In this document: positions 29,413-37,532 of the stretch, in pieces | How the letters are laid out: every line of letters starts with the position of its first letter | Numbering within the stretch: the first letter of the stretch is position 1 | Virus record (IMG/VR): IMGVR_UViG_3300006735_000022 | Location: 1-64,000 of that record | Length of the DNA stretch: 64,000 nucleotides | Reading direction: 5' to 3' (one strand) | From: a virus | Made by a program: the position numbers and the translations under genes | Notes under the pieces: generated by a model | What the model was told of the DNA's origin: nothing | Seen by the model: only the letters and a program-made list of their open reading frames with translations | Database searches by the model: none

Positions 29413-31730
29413 CGAACGGTACAAAGGTGGTCAAGCGTAATGGTTCTATTGAACCTCTTGATCTTGATAAGATGCACATTATGGTAGAACGTGCATGTGA
29501 AAACCTTGCAGGTGTATCTGCTTCTCAAGTAGAGATCCAATCAGGCATCCAGTTTTTTGATGGTATCACAACAGCAGAGATTCAGGAGATTCTGATCAAG
29601 TCTGCTAGTGATTTGATTGATCTTGATCACCCCAACTATCAGTTCGTCGCTGCTAGATTGCTATTGTTTAGTGTTCGTAAGCAACTGTATGGTCTTATTG
29701 AGGACATCCCACCACTATCAGAGCACATCAATGATTGTATTGAGCGTGGTGTATATGATTCCGGCATCCTAGATAAGTACAGTGAAGAAGAAATTGCTAC
29801 GCTGAGTGGTTATATTGAACACTCACGTGATTATTTGTTTACGTTTGCTGGTCTCCGTCAGGTTGTTGATAAGTATCTTGTACAAGATAGAAGCAACGGG
29901 ATGGTCTTTGAGACCCCGCAGCAGATGTATATGATGATTGCTGCAACTCTGTTTGCTAATTATCCCCAAGAGAATCGCCTGTCATATGTCAAACGATACT
30001 ACGACGCAATCTCCCGACACCGAATCAACATCCCAACGCCAATCATGGCAGGAGTGCGAACGCCCCTTAGACAGTTTGCTTCTTGTGTCCTTGTTGATAT
30101 TGATGACACCCTCGATAGCATCTTTAGCAGCGATATGGCTATTGGTAAATATGTTGCACAGAGGGCGGGTATCGGCATCAACGCGGGTGCAATCCGTGGC
30201 ATCAACAGTAAGATCCGAGGCGGAGAGGTTCAACACACAGGTGTGGTCCCCTTCCTCAAAAAGTTTGAATCAACTGTACGATGCTGCACACAAAACGGTG
30301 TCCGAGGTGGGTCAGCGACTGTCCACTTTCCAATCTGGCACCAAGAGATAGAGGACATCATTGTCCTGAAGAACAATAAAGGTACAGAAGATAATCGTGT
30401 CCGGAAACTGGACTACTCTATCCAGTTCAGCAAACTATTCTACGAACGGTTTATCAAGAACGAAACGATTTCATTGTTCAGTCCTCATGTTGTTGAGGGT
30501 CTGTTTGATGCATTTGGCACGGATGAGTTTGATCAACTTTATGTACACTACGAGCAAGATGAGTCCATTCCACGGACTACTATCAATGCACAAGATCTTA
30601 TCCTTGCAATCCTAAAGGAAAGGGCAGAGACTGGTCGTATTTACATCATGAATATCGACCACTGTAATACCCATTCCTCGTTCACTGACAAGGTGTCGAT
30701 GAGTAACCTGTGTCAGGAGATTACCCTGCCCACAGACCCCATCCAGCACATCGATGGAGCGGGTGAAATCGCCTTGTGCATCCTGTCTGCTATCAACGTG
30801 GGTAAGGTGAGGTCTGACGAGGAACTGGAGGACTTGTGTGAGTTGTCTGTCCGTGGTTTGGATGAACTGATCGAGTATCAGGAGTATCCTGTCAAGGCAG
30901 CAGAGATCAGCACAAAAGCACGTCGCTCACTGGGTGTTGGGTTCATTGGTCTGGCACACTACCTTGCTAAACTTGGTTACAACTATGACAGTCAAGAGGC
31001 ATGGGATGCAGTTCACCAACTGACTGAATCTTTCCAGTATTATCTTCTCAAAGCATCCAACAAACTGGCACAGGAGAGGGGTGCATGTGAATACTTCTCT
31101 AGAACTAAATATTCTCACGGTCAACTTCCGATAGACCATTACAAGCGAGACGTTGACGAGATCACAACTGCTGAGTTGCAACATGATTGGGATAGTCTTA
31201 GGTCATCTATCTCCGAGCATGGACTACGGCACAGCACACTGTCCGCACAAATGCCTTCGGAGAGCAGTTCCGTTGTGTCAAATGCCACAAACGGAATTGA
31301 ACCACCCCGTGACTTCTTGTCCATCAAGAAGTCGAAGAAAGGTCCACTCAAGCAAGTGGTCCCACAATACCAACGATTGAAGAATAATTACACGTTGCTC
31401 TGGGAGATGAAAGGCAACCGAGGATACATCAATGTAGTCTCGGTCATGCAAAAATTCTTCGACCAAGCAATCTCTGGTAACTGGTCTTACAACCCTATCG
31501 ATTACGACAACAACGAAGTACCCGTGTCCGTCATGGCGAACGATTTGTTGACAACATACAAATACGGTTGGAAAACTAGTTACTACCAGAATACTAATGA
31601 CCTCAAGTCGGACGAGATGGAAGAACCGGCACACTCCATTGGATGGAAAGATGATGTACCTGAAAAGGATGCACTCATCGCCTCTATTCAAAACGAAGAC
31701 GAAGAAGCCTGCGAATCCTGTGCAATTTAG
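29409..31730 (+). CDS. nrdA: Ribonucleotide reductase alpha subunit NrdA (class Ia)
   Basis: The 773-residue enzyme has an N-terminal ATP-cone (KVVKRNGSIEPLDLDKMH), the catalytic cysteines in FASCVLVDIDD, NLCQEITLPT and ALCILSAINVG, and a C-terminal redox pair in CESCAI. It reduces ribonucleoside diphosphates for phage DNA synthesis. ATG 29409 overlaps the primase stop and has AAGAG upstream; an in-frame GTG at 29397 is less likely. Together with nrdB it is a standard cyanophage gene pair. Confidence 0.97.
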   Translation: MTNGTKVVKRNGSIEPLDLDKMHIMVERACENLAGVSASQVEIQSGIQFFDGITTAEIQEILIKSASDLIDLDHPNYQFVAARLLLFSVRKQLYGLIEDIPPLSEHINDCIERGVYDSGILDKYSEEEIATLSGYIEHSRDYLFTFAGLRQVVDKYLVQDRSNGMVFETPQQMYMMIAATLFANYPQENRLSYVKRYYDAISRHRINIPTPIMAGVRTPLRQFASCVLVDIDDTLDSIFSSDMAIGKYVAQRAGIGINAGAIRGINSKIRGGEVQHTGVVPFLKKFESTVRCCTQNGVRGGSATVHFPIWHQEIEDIIVLKNNKGTEDNRVRKLDYSIQFSKLFYERFIKNETISLFSPHVVEGLFDAFGTDEFDQLYVHYEQDESIPRTTINAQDLILAILKERAETGRIYIMNIDHCNTHSSFTDKVSMSNLCQEITLPTDPIQHIDGAGEIALCILSAINVGKVRSDEELEDLCELSVRGLDELIEYQEYPVKAAEISTKARRSLGVGFIGLAHYLAKLGYNYDSQEAWDAVHQLTESFQYYLLKASNKLAQERGACEYFSRTKYSHGQLPIDHYKRDVDEITTAELQHDWDSLRSSISEHGLRHSTLSAQMPSESSSVVSNATNGIEPPRDFLSIKKSKKGPLKQVVPQYQRLKNNYTLLWEMKGNRGYINVVSVMQKFFDQAISGNWSYNPIDYDNNEVPVSVMANDLLTTYKYGWKTSYYQNTNDLKSDEMEEPAHSIGWKDDVPEKDALIASIQNEDEEACESCAI

Positions 31731-31749
31731 AAAAAGCGCCTCCAATGAT

Positions 31750-32895
31750 ATGTCTGTAAAAGGCATGACGGTGTTCAATGACACTCGCGTTGACACCAAA
31801 ACACAACCTATGTTCTTTGGGGCACCCCTTGGTGTCCAACGCTACGATTCATATAAGTATCCACAGTTTGAAAAACTGACCAATCAGATGCTTGGATACT
31901 TCTGGCGTCCAGAAGAGGTGTCTCTTCAAAAAGATCGTGGAGACTATAAGACTCTACGTCCTGAGCAGAAGCACATCTTTACTTCTAATTTGAAGTATCA
32001 GATCCTCCTTGATTCTGTGCAGGGTCGTGGTCCTGGTATGGCATTCTCCCCATACTGTGCTCTTCCTGAACTGGAAGGTGCAATGAACGTGTGGCAGTTT
32101 ATGGAGATGATCCACTCACGTTCTTACACATACATTATCAAGAACGTGTATCCTGACCCTGCTGAGGTCTTTGATACTATTCTTGATGACGAACGTATCT
32201 TGGCACGTGCTAAGAGTGTCACCAGAGCGTACGATGAGTTCCTGCATGTCGCAAACGAGTGGGGTGCTGGTAGTATGTGGACAGCAGACTATGCTGATTC
32301 TCCTACCGCTGTCTACACCCGTAAGGAACTGAAGCGTCGTCTGTATCTGGCAGTATCAAACGTCAATATCCTTGAGGGCATTCGTTTCTATGTGTCCTTT
32401 GCATGTTCGTTTGCCTTTGGTGAACTGAAACTGATGGAAGGATCTGCTAAGATCATCTCTCTGATTGCACGTGATGAGAACCTGCACACTGTGTTGACTC
32501 AGCAGATCATCAAAGCCTGGCAAAAGGGTGATGATCCTGAGATGGTAGAGATCGTCAAGGAGGAAGAGCAGACTGTCATCGATATGTTTGCTCAGGCAGT
32601 GGACGAAGAGAAAGAGTGGGCACAGTATCTGTTCAAAGATGGAAGCATGATCGGTCTCAATGACAAACTCCTCGTCAAGTATGTGGAGTGGATCGCTAAC
32701 AAGCGTATGAGAGCGATTGGTTTGACCCCTCTGTATGACGCTCCAGTGCACAACAACCCACTTCCCTGGACCGAGCACTGGATCTCCTCTAAAGGTCTCC
32801 AGGTCGCCCCACAGGAGACGGAAGTGGAGTCCTACGTGGTTGGTGGTATCAAACAGGATGTGAAGAAGGATTCGTTCAGTGGATTCCAGTTGTAA
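31750..32895 (+). CDS. nrdB: Ribonucleotide reductase beta subunit NrdB
   Basis: The 381-residue protein has the di-iron ligands (ELEGAMNVWQFMEMIHSRSY: Glu, Glu-x-x-His) and keeps the radical Tyr in HSRSYTYI, followed by RDENLHTVLTQQ (Glu-x-x-His) in the second helix pair. The C-terminus ends DSFSGFQL; in this family the tail binds NrdA. Starts at 31750 (MSVKGMTVFND) and 31765 (MTVFND) are both possible; the frame extends upstream inside nrdA, which is probably noncoding. Confidence 0.96.
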   Translation: MSVKGMTVFNDTRVDTKTQPMFFGAPLGVQRYDSYKYPQFEKLTNQMLGYFWRPEEVSLQKDRGDYKTLRPEQKHIFTSNLKYQILLDSVQGRGPGMAFSPYCALPELEGAMNVWQFMEMIHSRSYTYIIKNVYPDPAEVFDTILDDERILARAKSVTRAYDEFLHVANEWGAGSMWTADYADSPTAVYTRKELKRRLYLAVSNVNILEGIRFYVSFACSFAFGELKLMEGSAKIISLIARDENLHTVLTQQIIKAWQKGDDPEMVEIVKEEEQTVIDMFAQAVDEEKEWAQYLFKDGSMIGLNDKLLVKYVEWIANKRMRAIGLTPLYDAPVHNNPLPWTEHWISSKGLQVAPQETEVESYVVGGIKQDVKKDSFSGFQL

Positions 32896-33088
32896 AGAGT
32901 TCTATGACTTCGGTGGGCGACCTGTAGAGTGCCAATATCTTCTTTTACTCATCAGTGAGATGGAGGGTACATACCAACATCTCAAATTCATGGGATTCAA
33001 AGAAGATATGGAGACTCTAGAGGAGATGAAGAAGAGGTATTATAAACTCTACTTCAAAACTCTGAAGGAGGAGAAGGCAAAAGCATGA
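32879..33088 (+). CDS. Small helical protein after nrdB
   Basis: The 69-residue protein (GTG 32879, overlapping nrdB by 17 bases) is charged and helical with EMKKRYYKLYFKTLKEEKAKA at the end and one CKEFYDFGG...VECQ segment at the start. I do not recognise it. The two N-terminal Cys might pair or bind metal. Position suggests co-transcription with ribonucleotide reductase. Confidence 0.55.
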   Translation: MDSSCKEFYDFGGRPVECQYLLLLISEMEGTYQHLKFMGFKEDMETLEEMKKRYYKLYFKTLKEEKAKA

Positions 33089-33154
33089 ACCTTTGCAACG
33101 AAAATGGGTTTGCCCTTGTGTGGTAAGATAATATAGATTGTACGGGAAACCAAA

Positions 33155-33322
33155 ATGTATTTTCTAGCAAATCCACCAGTCTATTTCCTGCCTGGTACAT
33201 GGGAGACCGTGCATACCAGCATATATGATCCAGTATTTGGTTTGCTCTCCTTCATGTTGGTCGTTGCATCTGCAACTCTAGTGTCATCACTAGCAATGAA
33301 GAGGTCAAGAAAAAGAGTTTAG
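33155..33322 (+). CDS. 55-residue membrane protein
   Basis: The ORF encodes MYFLANPPVYFLPGTWETVH followed by one transmembrane segment (FGLLSFMLVVASATLVSSLAM) and a basic end, KRSRKRV. The N-out/C-in charge pattern is typical of single-span proteins. The 66-base gap before it contains TGGTAAGAT (33121-33129), a weak extended -10. Function unknown. Confidence 0.65.
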   Translation: MYFLANPPVYFLPGTWETVHTSIYDPVFGLLSFMLVVASATLVSSLAMKRSRKRV

Positions 33323-33323
33323 T

Positions 33324-33470
33324 ATGAACACTACATTGACTGTACATGATGATGGTGTGCTTACATTCCCTCCTGAATTCCTAGAAAAAGTTGGATGGCA
33401 GGAGGGAGATGTGTTAGAATGGATAGATAACCATGACGGTTCTTGGACTTTGACTAAGAATAATGACTGA
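33324..33470 (+). CDS. AbrB/MazE-like small protein
   Basis: The 48-residue protein fits the swapped-hairpin AbrB fold: LTVHDDGVLTFPPEFLEKVGW, then QEGDVLEW and GSWTLTKNND. The pattern of Pro-Glu, x-x-Val-Gly-Trp and Glu-Gly-Asp-x-Leu matches DNA-binding MazE/AbrB N-terminal domains. It starts one base after the previous stop and overlaps the next gene by eight bases; no toxin partner is visible. It could be a small transcription regulator of phage or host genes. Confidence 0.72.
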   Translation: MNTTLTVHDDGVLTFPPEFLEKVGWQEGDVLEWIDNHDGSWTLTKNND

Positions 33471-33675
33471 ATGGAGAGAAGAGTATAAGCAGTTCACTAG
33501 TAATAAAAAAGAACTTGAATTACTAGAGAACGGACCAAAAAGTCTTGCACAGTCATGGCACTTGCAAGCAATGTATAATCAGTGGAAGAAGATCAAGGGT
33601 ATAAAGGATCCTGAACCACCTGATTGCCAAAGTAGCATGAGGGAATGGGAACAATCAATCAAGAAGTATCAATAG
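33463..33675 (+). CDS. Small charged helical protein
   Basis: The 70-residue protein (TEWREEYKQFTSNKKELELLEN; WHLQAMYNQWKKIKG) is rich in Trp, Lys and Glu and probably all-helical. It overlaps the AbrB-like gene by eight bases. Not recognised; size and coupling support it. Confidence 0.65.
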   Translation: MTEWREEYKQFTSNKKELELLENGPKSLAQSWHLQAMYNQWKKIKGIKDPEPPDCQSSMREWEQSIKKYQ

Positions 33676-33677
33676 AA

Positions 33678-34382
33678 ATGAAATTTTATTTTGACGGCGA
33701 CTCATTTACCTATGGTGGAGGTTTAGAACGCCTAGCCGTAAGGCGAGAAGATTATAGGTGGTCTAAGTTAGTATGTGATCACTTCGGAGCTGAGGAAGTA
33801 AACCTATCATATGGTGGTGCTTGTAATGAAAAAATTATGAGGCACCTGTTTACTAAACCACCTACTGAGGTTTATGATTTCTACTTTCTTCAAACTACCG
33901 TTCCTATTAGGAATGAGTTTTATGATAAGAAAAAGAAGAGGTGGACAGGATATTCACATGAACGTGATAAGCATGGTAGTGTTTATGACAGATGCATATT
34001 CAGATGGGGAGATGTAGAGGGACCTCGGTTTGCTGAGTGGATAAACTTTGGACTTAGTAGGGTTTACTCTGATGAATATGGAAGGGCTAAAGAGAGTGTT
34101 ACACTCAACGCAATGAAAGCATACGTTGCATCTGTGGGACGATCAAACAGATCTTTTTTTAGCACACTACTAAAACCTATAGAGACTGACAACAAATATG
34201 ACATGTACTTCAAAGGTACACACGATGCTGAACGTGGTGAAACTGAATGGCCTCCAGGACTATTCCGTTATGATAAAATACCCAACGATGGACATCCTTC
34301 TATAGAAGGTCATAAGACCATAGCAAAATATGTTATAGATATTGTAAGTGACAGATTACGTAATGAGGGTTCAGTCTGCTAA
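33678..34382 (+). CDS. SGNH/GDSL-type hydrolase
   Basis: The 234-residue protein has the SGNH hydrolase blocks: GDSFTYGGG at residues 6-14 (nucleophile Ser), NLSYGGACNEK (Gly and Asn of the oxyanion hole region) and DGHPSIEGHKTIA near the C-terminus (Asp-x-x-His catalytic pair). Such enzymes are esterases or acyl-transfer enzymes on sugars and lipids. ATG 33678 is chosen over 33645 because the protein then begins at the first strand. A role in trimming host polysaccharide or phage glycans would fit the sugar island, but this is inference. Confidence 0.82.
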   Translation: MKFYFDGDSFTYGGGLERLAVRREDYRWSKLVCDHFGAEEVNLSYGGACNEKIMRHLFTKPPTEVYDFYFLQTTVPIRNEFYDKKKKRWTGYSHERDKHGSVYDRCIFRWGDVEGPRFAEWINFGLSRVYSDEYGRAKESVTLNAMKAYVASVGRSNRSFFSTLLKPIETDNKYDMYFKGTHDAERGETEWPPGLFRYDKIPNDGHPSIEGHKTIAKYVIDIVSDRLRNEGSVC

Positions 34383-34698
34383 GGCAAAGGGTAGGAGACT
34401 ACAGCAGTGGGTAAGAACTAAACTTATAGAAATGTTAGAGGTTCACCCTGAGGATGTAGAGTCTAGATCAATGGGTGCAGGTGGTGAGGATATCATCATG
34501 GCACGTGCAGCTAGACAAAAGTTTCCTTTCAGTGTAGAATGCAAGAACACAGAGAGACTAAACGTTTGGGATGCATACGACCAAGCGTGTGCTAACTCTG
34601 GTGATTACGAACCAATTCTCTTCATAAAAAAGAATGGCAGACGACCTCTCGTTGTCCTCGATGCGGAAAGCTTTATTGGATCCCAGCGACATGAATGA
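34363..34698 (+). CDS. PD-(D/E)XK nuclease-like protein
   Basis: The 111-residue protein has a basic helix (KAKGRRLQQWVRTKLIEML) followed by a restriction-endonuclease-like core: GAGGEDIIM (Asp) and, 13 residues on, FSVECKN (Glu-x-Lys). The order, spacing and small size resemble phage VRR-NUC or Holliday-junction-resolvase-type nucleases. It overlaps the SGNH gene by 20 bases. Target structure cannot be told. Confidence 0.8.
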   Translation: MRVQSAKAKGRRLQQWVRTKLIEMLEVHPEDVESRSMGAGGEDIIMARAARQKFPFSVECKNTERLNVWDAYDQACANSGDYEPILFIKKNGRRPLVVLDAESFIGSQRHE

Positions 34699-34927
34699 CT
34701 GGAGATACTCTGAAGAGCGTATGCAACTTCGTGCTGAAGTATTTCGTGCGTTGTCTCATCACCTAAATGATCATTGCAGACTTGTATATGAGTTTTGTCA
34801 TGACTGGGTGAGTCAGGGTAACAAAACAACCATTGGAGTTGAACAAAGATTCCAAGAGTTCATTCGTAATCGTGCCGAAACTTTGTACACACTAACCCCC
34901 ATGGAGGAACATGCAGAAAATTCTTAG
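34691..34927 (+). CDS. Small conserved helical protein
   Basis: The 78-residue protein begins MNDWRYSEERMQLRAEVFRAL and has NDHCRLVYEFCHDWVSQGN in the middle, a pattern I associate with a small protein common in cyanophages. Start 34691 overlaps the nuclease stop by eight bases; the frame is open to 34634 but that would give a long overlap. Function unknown. Confidence 0.72.
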   Translation: MNDWRYSEERMQLRAEVFRALSHHLNDHCRLVYEFCHDWVSQGNKTTIGVEQRFQEFIRNRAETLYTLTPMEEHAENS

Positions 34928-35150
34928 TCTCATGTCCATCTTTTCATTCGTAACTAGCGTAGGTGTAGTTGGCACTGCTGGTTATGTGTATGTAAACCAA
35001 GACAAAATCAAAGAGAACATCAAAGAGCAGGTCACCAAAGGCGTTCAAGATGCTGTCGTAAGTAAATTCAATACACCTGCTCTGCCTAAAGCGACTGGTG
35101 GTGTGCTTCCTGCCATGCCTAAGGTCACTGGAGGAGCTATTCCATTCTAA
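34911..35150 (+). CDS. Small membrane-anchored protein
   Basis: The 79-residue protein has one N-terminal hydrophobic segment (ILSLMSIFSFVTSVGVVGTAGYVYV), an amphipathic helix (DKIKENIKEQVTKGVQDAVVSKF) and a Pro/Gly-rich end. It overlaps the previous gene by 17 bases. Its last codons overlap a late-type element (CTAAATA 35147). Function unknown. Confidence 0.7.
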   Translation: MQKILSLMSIFSFVTSVGVVGTAGYVYVNQDKIKENIKEQVTKGVQDAVVSKFNTPALPKATGGVLPAMPKVTGGAIPF

Positions 35151-35172
35151 ATACAGCCAGCTATATCCTGGC
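35147..35172 (+). promoter_or_regulatory. Late-promoter-like CTAAATA with hairpin
   Basis: CTAAATA (35147-35153) is followed two bases later by GCCAG (35156-35160) and CTGGC (35168-35172) with a 7-base loop. The next start codon lies at 35175, right after the stem. Confidence 0.55.
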
Positions 35173-35174
35173 GT

Positions 35175-35681
35175 ATGACTGATAAGACACCAGATTCTCC
35201 TCCAGAAAAGGAGGAGAAACGAGGTTTGTTTGGTTTAGGTAAGAAGAAACCTGAGACTAAACTAGATAAGGATAAGAAAAAGGAAGAAGAGGATAAAGAT
35301 CCTGATGAAAGAATGGCAGCGTTGTCTACGCTGGTTCGTCTAGGTATCTTGATTTGGTCAGGTGGTATTCTCACACTGGCATACGTCGATCTTCCAAAGG
35401 CACTCAATTTTCCTAAGCAGGATCTCGATCCGACTTTCATAGCCTCGGTCTTCACTGGGGTTTTAGCTACGTTCGGGGTTCAAACTGCTAAGAAAGGTGC
35501 CATGGCTAATGGTGGTGGTGGCATCACCAAGGCAGATATGGAACGTCTTATCGCTGCTGCAGCACAAACAGCACCTGCACAAACCATTCGTATTGAACAA
35601 GCTCCGTTGACAATCGGAACTCAACCTCCTAATGTATCAGAAGATGGTGCCCCTCCCGTTGTGCCCCCTAAAAAATCGTGA
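35175..35681 (+). CDS. Two-span membrane protein with charged N-terminus
   Basis: The 168-residue protein has a long Lys/Glu/Asp-rich N-terminal tail (residues 1-48), two hydrophobic segments (LVRLGILIWSGGILTLAYVD, residues 52-71; PTFIASVFTGVLATFGVQ, about 84-101) and a Gly/Ala/Pro-rich tail. Two spans with charged ends is a holin-like layout, and the upstream late-type element fits late expression. No endolysin is near, so the call stays open. Its stop overlaps the GTG of the next micro-ORF. Confidence 0.7.
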   Translation: MTDKTPDSPPEKEEKRGLFGLGKKKPETKLDKDKKKEEEDKDPDERMAALSTLVRLGILIWSGGILTLAYVDLPKALNFPKQDLDPTFIASVFTGVLATFGVQTAKKGAMANGGGGITKADMERLIAAAAQTAPAQTIRIEQAPLTIGTQPPNVSEDGAPPVVPPKKS

Positions 35682-35809
35682 CTTTCGCTGATGTCCTTCT
35701 TTGGACAGCAATACCCTTTGTTCTATCCACAATATATTTCGGGATACGAAAGGGTCATAATAACTACTACGACTCAGAAGATTATGATGGAAATGGAACG
35801 GCTCACTAG
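35678..35809 (+). CDS. 43-residue membrane protein (GTG start)
   Basis: A 43-residue ORF starts at GTG 35678, overlapping the previous stop (GTGA). It has one hydrophobic segment (VLLWTAIPFVLSTIYFGI) and a polar tail (KGHNNYYDSEDYDGNGTAH). The Tyr/Asp tail and the coupling support it as real, and I believe similar small proteins occur in other cyanophages. It overlaps the likely zwf start by 26 bases. Confidence 0.6.
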   Translation: MTFADVLLWTAIPFVLSTIYFGIRKGHNNYYDSEDYDGNGTAH

Positions 35810-37127
35810 ACGCATCGTTATCTTCGGTGCGACTGGTGACCTTTGTAAGAGGAAACTTATTCCAGCACTGTACCAGTTGTGGAAGAAAGATCTTCTCCCT
35901 AAAGAACTTCTGATCGTAGGGTGCTCACGTCGTGAGTATACACGTGATACTTGGTTGGAATATATTGGAGACTACCCTTTAGAGTTTACTCACTGGTTAG
36001 ATTTTCAATGTGCTGACCTTGATAAAAAAGAATCTCTGATGACACTGCACGATAAGAGTGCAGATACAACATATTTCTTATCTGTTCCACCGGAGAGATA
36101 CGAGAATGCAATCATCAACCTCAAGGAAGCAGGGTTTCTGGATGACCCTGACCACTCCAGAGTGGTTATCGAAAAACCCTTTGGATACGACTATAAATCT
36201 GCTGATCATTTACAGTCAGTGGTGGAGCGACATATACGCGAGAAACAAGTTTATCGCATTGACCATTATCTTGGTAAAGATACTGTCAATAACATCCTTG
36301 CCACTCGGTTTGGCAATGTACTACTTGAACCACTCTGGAATCGCCAGTACATAGAAGAGGTTCAGATCTTTGCGACTGAAACTATTGGATGCGAAGGTAG
36401 ATCACAATACTATGAAGACGCAGGTGTTGTACGTGACATGTTGCAGAACCACATGCTACAGGTTCTGTCTCTAATTGCGATGGAAGCACCGTGTCGTATG
36501 AGTGCTGTCGAAATTCGTAGGGAGAAGGTAAAGGTTCTTGCTGCCGCACGTCTTGGTGGTAAGTTTATTACTGGTCAGTACCTAGGATACCGTGAAGAAC
36601 AGGGTGTGGGTCCTGAGTCTATGACCCAAACTTATGTTGCAGGTGATATTTACATTGATAACTGGAGGTGGGAGGGTGTACCTTTCTACTTCATGACAGG
36701 TAAGAAGATGCCTTATCAGTGTGTTGAGGTTGTTATCAAGTTGAAAGCACCACCTGTTGGACTGTTTGAGGGTGAAACTCCTGGTCGTATTGTGATGCGT
36801 CTGCAACCACATGCACACCTCGACATTCAGATTGATGTGAAGTCACCTGGACTTGGTGAAAATGTTGAGTTGGCAACACTCACTCACAGATATCCTGACT
36901 GGTTGGGTGTAGATGGTTATGAAAAACTATTATATGATGCTCTTCATGGGGATCAATCTCACTTTGTTCATGCAGAAGAGGTGTTGGAATCATGGAGAAT
37001 CGTTGACAATCTTCTTTGTACTGGTAAGCAGTGTCCTATCAGGACAGCACCATACGTTTACCATGAAGGACAGTGGGGACCAACTCATAAGACAGACATG
37101 ATTACCAAATGGGACTATCCGGAATAG
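35784..37127 (+). CDS. zwf: Glucose-6-phosphate dehydrogenase
   Basis: The 447-residue enzyme has the NADP-binding GATGDLCKRKL motif near the N-terminus and the active-site peptide RIDHYLGKDTV (Asp-His pair, Lys). It oxidises glucose-6-phosphate and makes NADPH at the head of the oxidative pentose phosphate path. It is somewhat shorter than bacterial Zwf (about 490). ATG 35784 was chosen (35787 and 35793 also in frame); the upstream part to 35691 is in the micro-ORF region. Cyanophage zwf, gnd and talC are known to boost NADPH and ribose for nucleotide synthesis. Confidence 0.95.
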   Translation: MMEMERLTRRIVIFGATGDLCKRKLIPALYQLWKKDLLPKELLIVGCSRREYTRDTWLEYIGDYPLEFTHWLDFQCADLDKKESLMTLHDKSADTTYFLSVPPERYENAIINLKEAGFLDDPDHSRVVIEKPFGYDYKSADHLQSVVERHIREKQVYRIDHYLGKDTVNNILATRFGNVLLEPLWNRQYIEEVQIFATETIGCEGRSQYYEDAGVVRDMLQNHMLQVLSLIAMEAPCRMSAVEIRREKVKVLAAARLGGKFITGQYLGYREEQGVGPESMTQTYVAGDIYIDNWRWEGVPFYFMTGKKMPYQCVEVVIKLKAPPVGLFEGETPGRIVMRLQPHAHLDIQIDVKSPGLGENVELATLTHRYPDWLGVDGYEKLLYDALHGDQSHFVHAEEVLESWRIVDNLLCTGKQCPIRTAPYVYHEGQWGPTHKTDMITKWDYPE

Positions 37128-37288
37128 CACACAGTGCAGCTAAATTTGCTGCACACGTTCTAAATAACCCTTATACTCTGGGTCTTATGGCGTGGGTATT
37201 AGTTTTCGTTCCTGTCTTAGGTATGTGGGCAGTCCACAAATACGGATGGGAGCACTGGGAACCATTTACTAAGCGTCATGACACATAG
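37109..37288 (+). CDS. 59-residue membrane protein between zwf and gnd
   Basis: The ORF (MGLSGIAHSAAKFAAHVLNN...) has one hydrophobic segment (LGLMAWVLVFVPVLGMWAV) and a polar, Trp/His-rich C-terminus (HKYGWEHWEPFTKRHDT). It overlaps zwf by 19 bases and the next gene by 11. A CTAAATA element with a weak ACCC/GGGT hairpin (37160-37183) lies inside it. Function unknown. Confidence 0.65.
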   Translation: MGLSGIAHSAAKFAAHVLNNPYTLGLMAWVLVFVPVLGMWAVHKYGWEHWEPFTKRHDT

Positions 37289-37532
37289 GTGTACTGAAAT
37301 CATCCCCGAACACACTGTGACAAAAGCAGAAGTACAGGAGATGATTGATGATGCCATCAGGCAACACAATCGTAATGCATCAATGATTAGTATGGTCCTT
37401 GGGATTATATTTTTCGCCCTCTTTGCTGATGGATTCTTTAGAGTCATTGGTATGATTCCTCCCTTCCTGGGAATCGATGTCAATATTATCAAAGAAGTTG
37501 TACGGGAAGTTATTGAAAAAATTCAATCATGA
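37278..37532 (+). CDS. Small membrane protein upstream of gnd
   Basis: The 84-residue protein has an amphipathic N-terminal half (VTKAEVQEMIDDAIRQHNRN), one transmembrane segment (ISMVLGIIFFALFADGFFRVIGMI) and an amphipathic C-terminal helix (IIKEVVREVIEKIQS). Its stop overlaps the gnd ATG (37529, ATGA). Function unknown. Confidence 0.68.
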   Translation: MTHRCTEIIPEHTVTKAEVQEMIDDAIRQHNRNASMISMVLGIIFFALFADGFFRVIGMIPPFLGIDVNIIKEVVREVIEKIQS

